Source: Affinundibacterium nitidum (GTDB taxonomy: Bacteria; Pseudomonadota; Gammaproteobacteria; Burkholderiales; Burkholderiaceae_D). From it: DNA of 64,000 nt. Below are positions 8,543-18,533 of the stretch, piece by piece. Numbering within the stretch: the stretch's first letter is position 1; each line of letters opens with the position of its first letter. The notes under the pieces were generated by a model. That model searched no databases. It saw nothing but the letters and a program-made list of their open reading frames with translations, and had not been told where the DNA came from. The stretch covers positions 1,258,545-1,322,544 of the forward strand of contig NZ_JACOFZ010000001.1 of the NCBI RefSeq assembly GCF_014284155.1, read 5' to 3'. A program made the position numbers and the translations under genes.

Positions 8543-9754
8543 TTACCTTCTTTTGCTTTTACTCATCGCGGTTGCATGCTTTAAGCTAACAATTTCCGCA
8601 TCTTGTTGATCTTGATGTTGCGTCGCTTCTTCATACGCATCGACGATACGGCCAACCAGGGGATGGCGCACCACGTCTACACTGGTGAACTGATTAAATG
8701 CGATACCGCGCACATGGCGCAAGACCTGACAGGCATCTACCAAACCGCTACGCTGATGCCGTTGCAAATCGATCTGCGTCACGTCGCCGGTCACCACGGC
8801 TTTACTGCCAAAACCGATACGTGTTAAGAACATCTTCATTTGTTCTGGCGTCGTGTTCTGCGCTTCATCCAAAATAATGAAGGAATGATTCAAGGTACGG
8901 CCGCGCATATACGCCAAAGGTGCGATCTCAATCACCTGTTTCTCAAACATTTTTTGGGTGCGATCAAAGCCGAGCAAATCATACAAAGCGTCGTATAGAG
9001 GACGTAAATAGGGATCGACCTTTTGCGCTAAATCACCGGGCAAAAAGCCAAGGCGCTCACCAGCTTCCACCGCGGGGCGGGTCAATACAATACGTTTGAC
9101 AGCATCACGCTCTAAAGCGTCGACAGCACATGCCACGGCGAGATATGTCTTGCCGGTACCTGCGGGGCCCACACCGAAAGTGATGTCGTGTTCCAGTATG
9201 GCTTTGAGATAAGTGTTTTGATGTGGCGTACGACCACGCAAATCACTGCGACGGGTTTTGAGTATTGGGCTTTCTATCTCACCGTCAGCTTGTTCGGCAG
9301 GCGCAACTTCTTCATCTAGGTCGACTGGTGGTTTCTTCACACGACTTGTTTTTGTCGCTGGTTTTGCTGTTTTTGATGGAGCCGATGACTTCGCGGACTT
9401 TGTCGTAGAGCTTAGCTCTTCGAGCCCCTCTTCTTGTGCTTTTTTCTTACTACTATTAGCACGTTGTTCCACTAAGGCCAACTGCACTTCATCGATGCTG
9501 ATAATCTTCTTCGCTTGCGCGTAGAACTTCTCTAGCAGCTCCAAGCCTTTCTCAGCATTGTGACCACTGACGATAAATTTTTCACCGCGTCGAAAAATAC
9601 TCAAATCAAGCGCCGCCGAAATCTGACGTAGGTTTTCATCGAGCGGCCCGCACAAATGCGCCAAGCGCAGATTGTCTAGGGGCTGCGGAACGAAATATAA
9701 AACAGGAACAGGCGTTTTCGTTTTCAAAATAGCTTTTCTTTCGATGAGAAGCAC
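8543..9754 (-). CDS. ybeZ: PhoH-like ATPase (YbeZ) with an extra linker
   Basis: A P-loop ATPase partner of YbeY in ribosome/RNA metabolism. It has an N-terminal KH-like region (residues 20-95) and a PhoH ATPase domain (from about 175) with Walker A GPAGTGKT at 196-203, Walker [10 protein letters not shown] near 300 and GDVTQIDL. At 403 residues it is longer than the roughly 320-350 usual for YbeZ. The excess is a low-complexity linker at about 100-165, rich in Lys, Ser, Ala, Pro and Glu. The start is GTG at 9754 with a weak ribosome site, so the exact N-terminus is uncertain. It follows miaB by 15 bases. Confidence 0.95.
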   Translation of the reverse strand: MLLIERKAILKTKTPVPVLYFVPQPLDNLRLAHLCGPLDENLRQISAALDLSIFRRGEKFIVSGHNAEKGLELLEKFYAQAKKIISIDEVQLALVEQRANSSKKKAQEEGLEELSSTTKSAKSSAPSKTAKPATKTSRVKKPPVDLDEEVAPAEQADGEIESPILKTRRSDLRGRTPHQNTYLKAILEHDITFGVGPAGTGKTYLAVACAVDALERDAVKRIVLTRPAVEAGERLGFLPGDLAQKVDPYLRPLYDALYDLLGFDRTQKMFEKQVIEIAPLAYMRGRTLNHSFIILDEAQNTTPEQMKMFLTRIGFGSKAVVTGDVTQIDLQRHQRSGLVDACQVLRHVRGIAFNQFTSVDVVRHPLVGRIVDAYEEATQHQDQQDAEIVSLKHATAMSKSKRR

Positions 9755-9769
9755 ACAGCTTCGTCAGAA

Positions 9770-11176
9770 TTAGTCGACCAATTCTCCACGCAGAGAATAG
9801 TTATACGATTCGGTAATACGTGTGTTGACCAAGGTTCCGATCAACTCTTTACCACCTGGAAAATTCACCACGCGATTATTCTCTGTGCGACCTTGCAATT
9901 CATTCGGGTCTTTCACCGATGGACCTTCAACCAAAATACGCTGCACCGTACCTATCATCGCATTGCTGTATTTTTTCGTATTCGCATCGATCACTGACTG
10001 CAAAAATTGCAGACGCTTCAGTTTCAATGGCGCTGGCGTTGTATCTTCAAGATTCGCGGCAGGGGTGCCTGGACGAGCACTAAAAATAAAACTAAAGCTG
10101 TTGTCGAATTCAACGTCGTTGATCAACTTCATCAGGGCATCGAAGTCTTCATCCGTTTCACCTGGGAAGCCGACGATAAAATCAGAAGAAATATGCATGT
10201 TCGGGCGCACCGCGCGTAACTTGCGAATTACCGATTTATATTCCAAAGAAGTGTAGCCACGTTTCATTGCTGCCAAAACGCGGTCAGAGCCGTGCTGTGC
10301 AGGCAGGTATACATGATTCACTAGTTTAGGAATCTTGGCGTAGGCGTCGATCAAACGTTGATTAAACTCTTTAGGATGACTCGTCACGAAGCGAATGCGT
10401 TCAATTTGTGGAAACTCGGCGATGTATTCCAGCAGCAAAGCGAAGTCAGCGATCTCACCATCATCCATCACGCCACGATAGGCATTTACGTTCTGACCGA
10501 GCAAACTAATTTCTTTAATGCCCTGCTCTGCCAAGCCAGCCACTTCGACCAACACATCGTTAAATGGACGAGAAACTTCTTCACCGCGTGTGTAAGGTAC
10601 CACACAGTAACTGCAATACTTAGAGCAGCCTTCCATGATCGAAACAAAGGCTGTGGCGCCCTCCACTTTCGCTGGCGGCAAATGATCGAACTTTTCAATC
10701 TCAGGGAAACTAATATCGACTTGCGAACGACCAGATGTACGTCGATCTTTAATCAACTGTGGCAAACGATGCAAAGTTTGCGGACCAAATACCACGTCTA
10801 CATAAGGCGCACGACGAATGATCGCTTCACCTTCTTGCGATGCCACGCAACCACCGACGCCAATCACTAAATCTGGTTTATCACGCTTTAATTCGCGCAA
10901 ACGTCCCAAATCAGAAAACACTTTTTCCGACGCTTTTTCACGTACGCTGCAGGTGTTCAACAAAATCACGTCGGCATCTTCCGGCTTGTCGGTTTTGATC
11001 ATGCCATCGGTTGCTGCGAGCACATCCTGCATTTTGTCGGAGTCGTACTCATTCATCTGGCAACCAAAGGTTTTGATGAAGACCTTTTTCTGTGCAGCGA
11101 CAGTACCGCTCGCTTCCACAGCGTCGACCTTGTTAGGAATACTTGAATTTTCTTGATTTGAAATAACGGTAGACAT
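9770..11176 (-). CDS. miaB: tRNA-2-methylthio-N6-dimethylallyladenosine synthase MiaB
   Basis: Radical-SAM methylthiotransferase that adds the 2-methylthio group to i6A37 of tRNAs reading U-starting codons. Domains in order: UPF0004 (three cysteines in [19 protein letters not shown] and VGGCVA), radical SAM with [15 protein letters not shown], and a C-terminal TRAM domain (from about 400). About 468 residues, normal for MiaB. I prefer the ATG at 11176, with AGAAG 8 bases upstream, over an in-frame GTG at 11185. It heads the miaB-ybeZ-ybeY unit. Confidence 0.97.
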   Translation of the reverse strand: MSTVISNQENSSIPNKVDAVEASGTVAAQKKVFIKTFGCQMNEYDSDKMQDVLAATDGMIKTDKPEDADVILLNTCSVREKASEKVFSDLGRLRELKRDKPDLVIGVGGCVASQEGEAIIRRAPYVDVVFGPQTLHRLPQLIKDRRTSGRSQVDISFPEIEKFDHLPPAKVEGATAFVSIMEGCSKYCSYCVVPYTRGEEVSRPFNDVLVEVAGLAEQGIKEISLLGQNVNAYRGVMDDGEIADFALLLEYIAEFPQIERIRFVTSHPKEFNQRLIDAYAKIPKLVNHVYLPAQHGSDRVLAAMKRGYTSLEYKSVIRKLRAVRPNMHISSDFIVGFPGETDEDFDALMKLINDVEFDNSFSFIFSARPGTPAANLEDTTPAPLKLKRLQFLQSVIDANTKKYSNAMIGTVQRILVEGPSVKDPNELQGRTENNRVVNFPGGKELIGTLVNTRITESYNYSLRGELVD

Positions 11177-11231
11177 TCGATTCACTTCTTACTTATTACA
11201 AAATTAGCCAAAACATTTCGTCTGGCCTTTC

Positions 11232-11582
11232 TTAATTTGACCTTGGCGGGAAAGGGCGTTTAGCTTCCTCGGCGGTCAAGATCCAAATTCTCTGTACCTC
11301 ACCAAAATCGTTTTCGAGGTAATAAACCACAATATTTCGCACATCCAAAGTCCCTGATGTGACGATCAGATTGTCCTCGTTGTAGATTCTGAGTGCCACC
11401 GACAAGAGTTTTAACTTGCCGTCGATCACGATTTCGGCCAAGGCCGTTGTACTCATCTTGCCTCGCTTAATTCCTTCTGGAAAAGGGCGATCCATCTGCA
11501 TTGCCTGAACATTCGTCACTGCAAATGCAAGTACCAAAGTCCATACCAACAAAAGCTGTTTTGATAGTTTTTTGCCAAACAT
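11232..11582 (-). CDS. Small exported protein, unknown function
   Basis: A protein of about 116 residues with a clear signal peptide (FGKKLSKQ, then LLLVWTLVLAFAVTNVQA). The mature part (RPFPEGIKRGKMSTT... RIYNEDNLIVTSGTLDVRNIVVYYLENDFGEVQRIWILT) is short and beta-rich in appearance. I do not recognise a family. The ATG at 11582 has GAGG 5 bases upstream and is better than the TTG that would start a longer frame at 11597. It lies 55 bases downstream of the miaB start on the same strand and is not part of that unit, since it is transcribed first. It could be read through into miaB. Confidence 0.7.
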   Translation of the reverse strand: MFGKKLSKQLLLVWTLVLAFAVTNVQAMQMDRPFPEGIKRGKMSTTALAEIVIDGKLKLLSVALRIYNEDNLIVTSGTLDVRNIVVYYLENDFGEVQRIWILTAEEAKRPFPPRSN

Positions 11583-11844
11583 GTATGCCTCACGCAAAGG
11601 TCGATGAAATATTCTTAAAAATCAATTGCTTACGAAACAGCTTCCACGACAAACGAGGCGAGAGTTTAACACATGACAGCCGCTTATTCCTCAGGACGCC
11701 CCAAATGCGATACCAATGTTAGGATCTGTCTCATCCTCAACTAATTTTCACCGAATACGAGCCCAGTGTCCCCACAGACCATGCGCTCTTTCATGATAAA
11801 AGCAAAAATCTGGGATAATGTTAAAAATTACCTTTGGATCACTG

Positions 11845-12342
11845 ATGCAAAAGCCCGCCACCTCTGCCCTACCGCCTGATTTCGATAGTCGCCATTTCCG
11901 CACTGCGCTTGGACAATTTGCCACAGGCGTTACCGTGGTAACAACTCGCCTCGCCGATGGCAGCTTTCTCGGCCTTACTGCGAGCTCATTTAATTCGGTG
12001 TCGCTTGACCCGCCTTTAGTACTCTGGAGCTTAGGTAAGCGGGCCCAGAGCCTTCCCGTATTCAGTGCGAACAGCCACTACGTGATCAATGTTCTCACCG
12101 CAGAACAGCAAGTCTTGGCGGAACAATTTGCTAGCCGCAGCGAAAACCGCTTTGAAGGTGTCGAATTTACGCTCTCTCGCACAGGCTTACCGATTCTCAA
12201 AGGCGCTTCTGCGTGGTTTGAATGTTTTAACCGTAGCCAATATCCCGAGGGTGATCATGTAATTTTCGTCGGTGAAGTTGAACAATGCGCCCACGGCAAC
12301 GCAGCCCCGCTGATTTTTCACAATGGCAGCTTTTTGCCTTAA
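11845..12342 (+). CDS. Flavin reductase family protein
   Basis: A protein of about 165 residues of the FMN-binding flavin reductase-like (HpaC/ActVB) family, which uses NAD(P)H to reduce free FMN or FAD for partner oxygenases. Typical motifs are FRTALGQFATGVTVVTT at the start, the flavin-binding LTASSFNSVSLDPPLVL, NVLTAEQQVLAEQFA, and the final GDHVIFVGEVE. No oxygenase is nearby, so the client is unknown. GGA lies 7 bases before the ATG at 11845. An ATG at 11818 is in frame but overlaps a possible -10 element (TGGGATAAT). It is first in a tight three-gene run. Confidence 0.9.
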   Translation: MQKPATSALPPDFDSRHFRTALGQFATGVTVVTTRLADGSFLGLTASSFNSVSLDPPLVLWSLGKRAQSLPVFSANSHYVINVLTAEQQVLAEQFASRSENRFEGVEFTLSRTGLPILKGASAWFECFNRSQYPEGDHVIFVGEVEQCAHGNAAPLIFHNGSFLP

Positions 12343-12354
12343 TTACTCTCGTCC

Positions 12355-12609
12355 ATGTCTCATCTCGATATCATCGGCTTCGTCGCCGCTTTTTTGACGA
12401 CTAGCGCCTTCATTCCACAAGCTTGGCTCACTTGGAAACGTAAACGTGCCGAAGGCGTTTCACTTGGCATGTATTGCATCATGGTCAGCGGCGTCATCTG
12501 CTGGTTAATTTACGGATTGATGTTGGGAGCTATGCCTATCATTATCGCTAACTTGATCTCATTAGCGCTGTCAGCATTCATCTTGGCGATGAAACTGATC
12601 TACAAGTAA
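12355..12609 (+). CDS. SemiSWEET sugar transporter
   Basis: An 84-residue membrane protein made of one three-helix bundle (hydrophobic near residues 6-22, 38-57 and 60-81), the bacterial half-size SWEET/PQ-loop form that works as a dimer. The PQ motif is visible (FIPQAWLTWKRK), followed by GVSLGMYCIMVSGVICWLIYG, typical for the family. It should move sugars, probably down their gradient across the inner membrane. Only 12 bases separate it from the flavin reductase gene and 16 from the HAD gene, so all three are likely one transcript. Confidence 0.93.
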   Translation: MSHLDIIGFVAAFLTTSAFIPQAWLTWKRKRAEGVSLGMYCIMVSGVICWLIYGLMLGAMPIIIANLISLALSAFILAMKLIYK

Positions 12610-12625
12610 TTAGCGCTACCCATGT

Positions 12626-13279
12626 ATGTCTAAGCTCAAAGCTATCTTGTGGGATAACGACGGTGTTTTGGTTGATACTGAAGGACTGTTTTATCAAGCA
12701 AATCGCGAGCTATTCGCTAAGCATGACATAGAACTCACTCACCAACATTTTTTCGATTGGTTCCTACTAGAGAACCTCGGTGCTTGGCATTTACTGCAAA
12801 CGCGTGGCATGGATGATGCGCAAATTGCCGCTCTACGTGATCAACGTAATCGGCGTTACGCAGCGCTATTAGCTGAAACACATTCACATGTAATTGATGG
12901 CATCGCCGAAGTACTTCACCATGCTGCCCAACGGACCCGCATGGGTGTGGTCACCAGTTCGCGTCGCGATCACTTCGAACAAATTCACCGTGATTCCAAT
13001 TTACTGCATCACTTCGAATTTATTGTCACCGAGGGCGACTACCTTCACAGCAAACCTGCACCAGATCCATACTTAATAGGGCTCTCGCGGCTTGGGCTAG
13101 GTACTGATGAATGCATCGTCATTGAAGACTCACCACGTGGTTTGCGATCGGCACTCGCAGCGGGTCTACGCTGTATTGTTATTCGAAATGAGTTTTGCAG
13201 GCACTATGATTTTCCTGGGGCGTTTCTTGTGCTTGATCAACACACCCAAATTGCCAAGGTACTTTCGGAATTGCTATAG
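12626..13279 (+). CDS. HAD-superfamily phosphatase (beta-phosphoglucomutase-like)
   Basis: A 217-residue haloacid dehalogenase-type hydrolase of subfamily I. Motif I is WDNDGVLVDTE (nucleophile Asp10, acid/base Asp12), motif II is the VVTSS threonine/serine region near residue 110, motif III has the lysine in HSKPAPDPY, and motif IV is VIEDSPRGLRSA. The helical cap (about 18-85) resembles beta-phosphoglucomutase and sugar-phosphate phosphatases. A phosphosugar substrate fits its position next to a sugar transporter but is not shown by the sequence. Confidence 0.88.
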   Translation: MSKLKAILWDNDGVLVDTEGLFYQANRELFAKHDIELTHQHFFDWFLLENLGAWHLLQTRGMDDAQIAALRDQRNRRYAALLAETHSHVIDGIAEVLHHAAQRTRMGVVTSSRRDHFEQIHRDSNLLHHFEFIVTEGDYLHSKPAPDPYLIGLSRLGLGTDECIVIEDSPRGLRSALAAGLRCIVIRNEFCRHYDFPGAFLVLDQHTQIAKVLSELL

Positions 13280-13364
13280 GTAGCACCGCAGATTTCATAT
13301 CATTGCAATAACAAGTTATACTTTCGACCTTACTCAAATCAAAGATCAAAGTCAGCGTCGACGC

Positions 13365-15491
13365 ATGCCATCTCGTACTCTCCCCTTCTGCTTTGTCGCC
13401 TTCAACGTCATCACTTTCTCTTCAGACGCCAGAGCACAAGAAAATACCAACTCAACCACAACCATCGAAACGAAAGCTTCGACGCAAGTCGTCGAAATCA
13501 AGAACGATGGCAAGAAGTATGATGCTCGACGTGAAGACACAGTAACCAAGTTTGTGATTACGAGAGAGGAGATTGAAAGGCATGGTGACTCGAGCGTTGC
13601 TGAAATTCTGAATCGACAAGCTGGAATTATAAATGGCAATATCAATGGTCTCAGAGGCTATACACAATACTTAGTTGATGGGCAAGATCCGCCTCGGGGT
13701 TTTTCCATCAGCGATATTTCGGCAAGTCAAATTGAGCGCATCGAAATTATTCGTTCTGCCGTTGCAGAGTTTAGTACGCAGGCAATTGGAGGGACGATCA
13801 ATATTGTTTTGCAACGCTTGGTGAAAACACGCACCAGAAAATTAGAAATGGCACTGAGATACCAAGACCAATCTCCAGTATCAAGAAAGTTGCAACTAAA
13901 CTACGCGGACAAATTTGACAATTTCTCCCTCGACACCACATTTTTCATCAATCAACCTCGCTATTTGACGACAGAACAGGATTACTTTGAGAACACCGAC
14001 ACTGATCTCCTTCTAACCGAAATCAGAAATCGCCATCAAAAAAGTAAGACTACCAATTCCGCTTTTGCACTAACGCAAGACCTCACTTGGTCCCTAGGAG
14101 ATCATGAGCGAATTTCAGTTAACGCCTATGCCGCTAGGATCATCATTAGGCAAGACTCTCTAGCAACAACATTTGATACAAAATCACCATCAACCACGAC
14201 TGAGCGTGAAACCAATTTCACTTATTGGACGCCACAAAATATTTGGCTAAAGCTGTCGTGGGATAAGCCATTGATCGATCAGGCTAAGCTACAAACCACT
14301 TTATACGTGCTTCGCGGTGACTTGAGCTCCAACAATGGTGCGTCTAGTTCAACACCGACTCAATTTCGCGAATTTCAAAGCAATATGCATAGGAAGAGTA
14401 ATATCCTTTCATGGAAAGGCAAAATACTCTTTCAAAAATCTGAAACGGACACTCAAAAAATTGGCTGGCATATCGAAAATAAAGAGTATCAATCAGAAAA
14501 CATCGAAGGCTCAAAAAACGTAGCGTCACAACATTTGCGATCTGCTCAAGCTGCCTTTTTTGCAGAAAAAGAACGGGATGCATCAGACCAATGGTCGAAC
14601 TACCTCGGTGTTCGTTGGGAAGGTTTTCGCTCTGAAATCAGCGCCCCTTTTAGCGCCAGCTCAAGCCAAATAAGCTCCGTCCTTAGTCCAATTGTTCAAA
14701 CACGATGGAAGCCGCATAAGCAGGCAGAAGACCAAGTCCGTTTTGCACTCACAAGAACCTTTAGGAATCCTGATCAACAACAATTCATGGCGGAGTCGTT
14801 TAGCAATTTTGGACAGGACATCTATACACCCGTAATGGTCGGGAACCCCAAGCTAAGACCGGAAATCGCTTGGGGACTCGATATTGCCTTCGAACATTTT
14901 AGCGAAAACGAGATTAACTACTCGCTGAGCCATTACCTAAAAACTGTAAAGAATTTAATGCGCGATCGGCTGTTTATCGAAAACAAGCAATGGCAACAAC
15001 AAACCATTAATAGTGGCAACGGTCTTGCGCATGGCCTTGTGGCAGACTCAAGTTTCCCACTTTCCATTTGGTTCAAAGGGGCGCCAAAGATAAGTGTAAC
15101 AGCGAACCTTTCACGCAATTGGTCTCATGTTAATGACGTCCCGGGTCCCAATAATCGTTTCGCAGAGCAAGCCAAATTCAATGCCAATGTTGGGCTTGAA
15201 TACCAGCCAAACGATGCTTGGAACTTGCGAGCGAACTACGGCGTTATTTCTGGTGGGCCACTAAGAATTGCCGCCGATCGAATCAATATAGAACAAGTCA
15301 CCCGCAGCACATCGGTCGCCGCAAACTGGGACATTGATCAAGGCAAGACCATTCACTTTCAAATTTCTAATTTCATGATGCAGCCGACCATCACTCAGAC
15401 CACACTTTTTAGTCAAAACAAGCTCTATTATTCGCGCCGAGAGTCACGCGGGCTTCTCAATGCAAGCCTACGCTTAAGTATGAACTTCTAA
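13365..15491 (+). CDS. TonB-dependent outer membrane receptor
   Basis: A 708-residue outer membrane receptor. A short signal peptide (residues 1 to about 25, ending DARA) is followed by a plug domain (about 60-165; KFVITREEIERHGDSSVAEIL, LVDGQ, IERIEIIRSAVAEFSTQAIGGTINI) and a 22-strand beta-barrel ending in an aromatic residue (LRLSMNF). Barrel segments show the usual alternating pattern and the late LTRTFRNPDQQ and NPKLRPEIAWGLDI motifs common in siderophore and vitamin receptors. The ligand is unknown. There is no adjacent ABC transporter, sigma factor/anti-sigma pair or TonB gene. It has its own upstream space of 85 bases. Confidence 0.9.
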   Translation: MPSRTLPFCFVAFNVITFSSDARAQENTNSTTTIETKASTQVVEIKNDGKKYDARREDTVTKFVITREEIERHGDSSVAEILNRQAGIINGNINGLRGYTQYLVDGQDPPRGFSISDISASQIERIEIIRSAVAEFSTQAIGGTINIVLQRLVKTRTRKLEMALRYQDQSPVSRKLQLNYADKFDNFSLDTTFFINQPRYLTTEQDYFENTDTDLLLTEIRNRHQKSKTTNSAFALTQDLTWSLGDHERISVNAYAARIIIRQDSLATTFDTKSPSTTTERETNFTYWTPQNIWLKLSWDKPLIDQAKLQTTLYVLRGDLSSNNGASSSTPTQFREFQSNMHRKSNILSWKGKILFQKSETDTQKIGWHIENKEYQSENIEGSKNVASQHLRSAQAAFFAEKERDASDQWSNYLGVRWEGFRSEISAPFSASSSQISSVLSPIVQTRWKPHKQAEDQVRFALTRTFRNPDQQQFMAESFSNFGQDIYTPVMVGNPKLRPEIAWGLDIAFEHFSENEINYSLSHYLKTVKNLMRDRLFIENKQWQQQTINSGNGLAHGLVADSSFPLSIWFKGAPKISVTANLSRNWSHVNDVPGPNNRFAEQAKFNANVGLEYQPNDAWNLRANYGVISGGPLRIAADRINIEQVTRSTSVAANWDIDQGKTIHFQISNFMMQPTITQTTLFSQNKLYYSRRESRGLLNASLRLSMNF

Positions 15492-15545
15492 GGATTTTGG
15501 AAGACAAAGCCAGGCAACAATTGCGCCGATGGGAACGATCGGGAT

Positions 15546-16583
15546 TTATATACCCAACATCGCCTGCAACACCCCTTGCGAATCAAAGGCCGCTCGACGC
15601 AAACGGTCCGCGACACCTTGCCATTCACGTGTCGTCGGTAAGGCTTCCACTAAGATGATGTTGGCATCAACGTGATCGAGCTCTCGCAAATCGGCATACA
15701 GGTCATGAGCGTAGGCGACAGGGTCATTATTTAACTGGCGCCACGCTTGGAGTCCAGCTGTTTCGCGATGCGCTTCGTAGGCCATCACGGCGACACGTTT
15801 TTTCGCCGCGAGTAATTGTTGCACGGTCGCCTCGAGTTGATCGACGGCGACTAATGCCACTGGAGTACGCGGTGCATAGTGTGCTTCTAAAGTGCCAGAT
15901 GCACGCGGTGCTGCTTGGTCTGGTGCGTTCACTGCGACACCTAAGACTTGTTGCAACTGCATTGCTGTGATGTGGCCCGGCCTGAGCAAGACTGGACCAT
16001 GGGTGTCGAGGCGGCTCATATCAACAATCGTCGATTCGATACCAACATCACTTTGGCCACCATCGAGCACTGAGGCAATCATGCCGCTGGCAACTTCCTC
16101 AGGAAACTCCTCTAACACGTGCTCAGCTTTGGTCGGGCTAACATGGCCAAACTTGTTCGCTGATGGTGCTGCCACGCCGCCTTTGCCGCCTTTAAAAGCA
16201 CGAAGTAATTGTTGAGCGACCGGGTGTGAAGGACAACGCACGCCGATTGAATCTTGACCGCCTGAAACGGCATCGGGGATATGCTCTGCCCTCTTCAAAA
16301 TCAAGGTCAGAGGGCCTGGCCAAAAAGCATCGATCAGGTGTTGTGCTGCTGCAGGGAGGTCTTTCACCCAATAGTGAATATCAGCCTCAGGAGCGATGTG
16401 CACAATGACGGGGTGATTTGATGGACGACCTTTGGCACGATAGATATTGGCGACGGCTTCTATATTCTCGGCATCAGCACCGAGTCCGTACACAGTTTCC
16501 GTAGGAAAGCCGACCAAAGCACCGTGCTCCAAGGCGATGGCGGCGACTTGAATTTGTTCAGAAATTTGCAGGCTAAAATTCAC
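15546..16583 (-). CDS. L-threonylcarbamoyladenylate synthase (Sua5 type)
   Basis: Makes threonylcarbamoyl-AMP from threonine, bicarbonate and ATP, the first step of t6A37 tRNA modification. The 345-residue length identifies the Sua5 form: a YrdC domain (residues 10-205; GFPTETVYGLGADA, KGRPSNHPVIVH, SANKFGHVSPT) joined by a linker to a C-terminal Sua5 domain (about 225-342; SGTLEAHYAPRTPV). It is an alternative to the short TsaC. It lies 18 bases after purK on the same strand and is probably co-transcribed. Confidence 0.95.
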   Translation of the reverse strand: MNFSLQISEQIQVAAIALEHGALVGFPTETVYGLGADAENIEAVANIYRAKGRPSNHPVIVHIAPEADIHYWVKDLPAAAQHLIDAFWPGPLTLILKRAEHIPDAVSGGQDSIGVRCPSHPVAQQLLRAFKGGKGGVAAPSANKFGHVSPTKAEHVLEEFPEEVASGMIASVLDGGQSDVGIESTIVDMSRLDTHGPVLLRPGHITAMQLQQVLGVAVNAPDQAAPRASGTLEAHYAPRTPVALVAVDQLEATVQQLLAAKKRVAVMAYEAHRETAGLQAWRQLNNDPVAYAHDLYADLRELDHVDANIILVEALPTTREWQGVADRLRRAAFDSQGVLQAMLGI

Positions 16584-16601
16584 GGCAGAGTCTCAAGAAA
16601 A

Positions 16602-17801
16602 TCAGAGCGCAATGCCTAAGATCGCGCATGCTTGTTGCATCTCGTCTTGCGCTTGCTCTAAAGTTGGCGCGATAAACGTGATATGACCCATTTTACGGGC
16701 ACGACGCGCTTCCGCTTTGCCGTAGAGATGCAAATGCGCGGATGGCAGCGCCAACACTTTATGCCATTCTGGCTGACGCTCGATATTTGAATCATTTTCA
16801 AACCAAACATCGCCCAAAATATTCAACATCACGCAAGGTGAATGCTGACGTACATCACCTAAAGGCAAACGCGCCATGGCACGAACTTGCTGAGCGAACT
16901 GACTGGTGACGCAAGCATCTATCGTGTAGTGACCACTGTTATGTGGGCGTGGTGCCATTTCATTGACCACCACACTACCATCTTGCAAAACAAAAAATTC
17001 GATGCACAAGACACCGACATAATTGATATCAGCAATCAATTTTAAGGCGGCATTCTGTGTTTTCAGTGCGGCATCGGCAGATACATGAGGACTTGGCACA
17101 GTCGTCGTAAATAAAATACCGTCACGATGAACATTTTCAGCAATGGGATAAACCACTGCTTGCCCGTCTGCGCCACGTGCAACCAATACAGAAATTTCGT
17201 AAGCCAGTGGCAGCATCTTTTCTAAGACGCAGACCACACCTTTTAAATTTGCGAAGGCGGTGCGCAATTCATCCAAGGATTTAACGCGTACTTGACCTTT
17301 GCCGTCATAGCCCATGCGTGCCGTCTTCAAAATACCAGGGAATAAATCCGCACTAACATTTTCTAAATCGGTCGCTGTGCGCAAGATCGCGTGTGGTGCC
17401 GGTAAGATGCCTGTCTGTGGTGCGCAACGAGTAAAGAAGGCTTTTTCTTCGATACGATCTTGAGCAATTGAGACGCATGCAGCGCTCGGTGCCACAAAAC
17501 CCGTTTCCGCTAACTTCGCCAAACTCGCCGCTGGCACATTTTCAAATTCGGTCGTGAATGAAGCACAGCTGTCCGCCAATTGCTGCAAACCAGCGGCATC
17601 ATCGTAGGTCGCTTGAATATGGACGTCGGCTGCATGAGCCGCAGGACTACCAGCTTCTGGTTCTAATACCGTGACTTTAAAACCGAGTGCCTGCGCTTCG
17701 TGCACGAACATGCGTCCCAATTGACCGCCGCCGACCATGCCCAACATACTGGCTTTGGAATTAGGGAATTGAGGAGAATTGTTGTTTGAAGAAGTGGACA
17801 T
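16602..17801 (-). CDS. purK: N5-carboxyaminoimidazole ribonucleotide synthase
   Basis: ATP-grasp enzyme of purine synthesis that carboxylates AIR to N5-CAIR, the substrate of PurE. Motifs are LGMVGGGQLGRMF near the start, the ATP-grasp centre (GILKTARMGYDGKGQ), EISVLVARGADG, and VNEMAPRPHNSGHYTIDA. About 399 residues. Two ATGs are possible (17816 and 17801). GGAAA lies about 8 bases before the second, which I prefer. A 186-base gap without a gene separates it from purE, so it probably has its own promoter. Confidence 0.96.
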   Translation of the reverse strand: MSTSSNNNSPQFPNSKASMLGMVGGGQLGRMFVHEAQALGFKVTVLEPEAGSPAAHAADVHIQATYDDAAGLQQLADSCASFTTEFENVPAASLAKLAETGFVAPSAACVSIAQDRIEEKAFFTRCAPQTGILPAPHAILRTATDLENVSADLFPGILKTARMGYDGKGQVRVKSLDELRTAFANLKGVVCVLEKMLPLAYEISVLVARGADGQAVVYPIAENVHRDGILFTTTVPSPHVSADAALKTQNAALKLIADINYVGVLCIEFFVLQDGSVVVNEMAPRPHNSGHYTIDACVTSQFAQQVRAMARLPLGDVRQHSPCVMLNILGDVWFENDSNIERQPEWHKVLALPSAHLHLYGKAEARRARKMGHITFIAPTLEQAQDEMQQACAILGIAL

Positions 17802-18002
17802 CGTCGATTTTTCCATACGGGTACTGAATATTTTGAAACCAATGTTGCGAAGAGAAATCGCTCCTCACAACGACAGCATAAAAGGCAATGTCACTCGATT
17901 CCTGCACACGCAGGGATGACGCCTAAAAATATCGAGCCAAGCAAAAGCGAAACCACCTTCGATTGGCTCTTCAAACAAAATAAGCTTAAACGGCGCTACA
18001 CC

Positions 18003-18515
18003 TTACAAAGGCAGATGCATATCACGAGCGGCTTGCGTTTGTTTAGCGCGGAAGGCTTCGAGCTTTTCTGCCATCGCATCGTCAGTGGTCGCCAACATCG
18101 CGATCGCTGCCAAAGCTGCATTGCCAGCACCAGCTTCACCGATAGCGAAAGTATTCACAGGAACACCTTTAGGCATCTGCACAATCGATAACAAAGAGTC
18201 TTCACCACGTAAATATTTAGAAGGAACTGGAACACCGAATACAGGCACGATAGTCTTCGCTGCAATCATCCCTGGCAAATGCGCTGCACCACCAGCACCG
18301 GCAATAATGCCGCGAATGCCTCGGCTACGCGCTGTCTCTGCGTACCGAAACATTTCGTCAGGCATGCGGTGTGCTGACACCACTTGCGCTTCAAATGGAA
18401 TGCCGAATTCTTTCAACATACTGACAGCATGCTGCATCACATCCCAATCAGAAGAAGAACCCATTACCACACCAATGATAGGTGCAGTGGCTGCTACATT
18501 ATTTGTCGTGCTCAT
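18003..18515 (-). CDS. purE: N5-CAIR mutase
   Basis: Class I PurE, which converts N5-CAIR to CAIR in purine synthesis. About 170 residues. The active-site loop is [16 protein letters not shown] near the start, followed by [11 protein letters not shown] (His, Arg) and [12 protein letters not shown] placed the start at the ATG at 18515. The frame extends back to a TTG directly abutting the purC stop codon, but that start is less likely. Directly after purC and on the same strand. Confidence 0.96.
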   Translation of the reverse strand: MSTTNNVAATAPIIGVVMGSSSDWDVMQHAVSMLKEFGIPFEAQVVSAHRMPDEMFRYAETARSRGIRGIIAGAGGAAHLPGMIAAKTIVPVFGVPVPSKYLRGEDSLLSIVQMPKGVPVNTFAIGEAGAGNAALAAIAMLATTDDAMAEKLEAFRAKQTQAARDMHLPL

Positions 18516-18533
18516 ATTCGCTGCCGCCTTCAA

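Noticed and set aside
10358-10870. 170-codon plus-strand frame antisense to miaB
   Set aside because: Shadow frame of a well-supported gene, with no domain or ribosome site.
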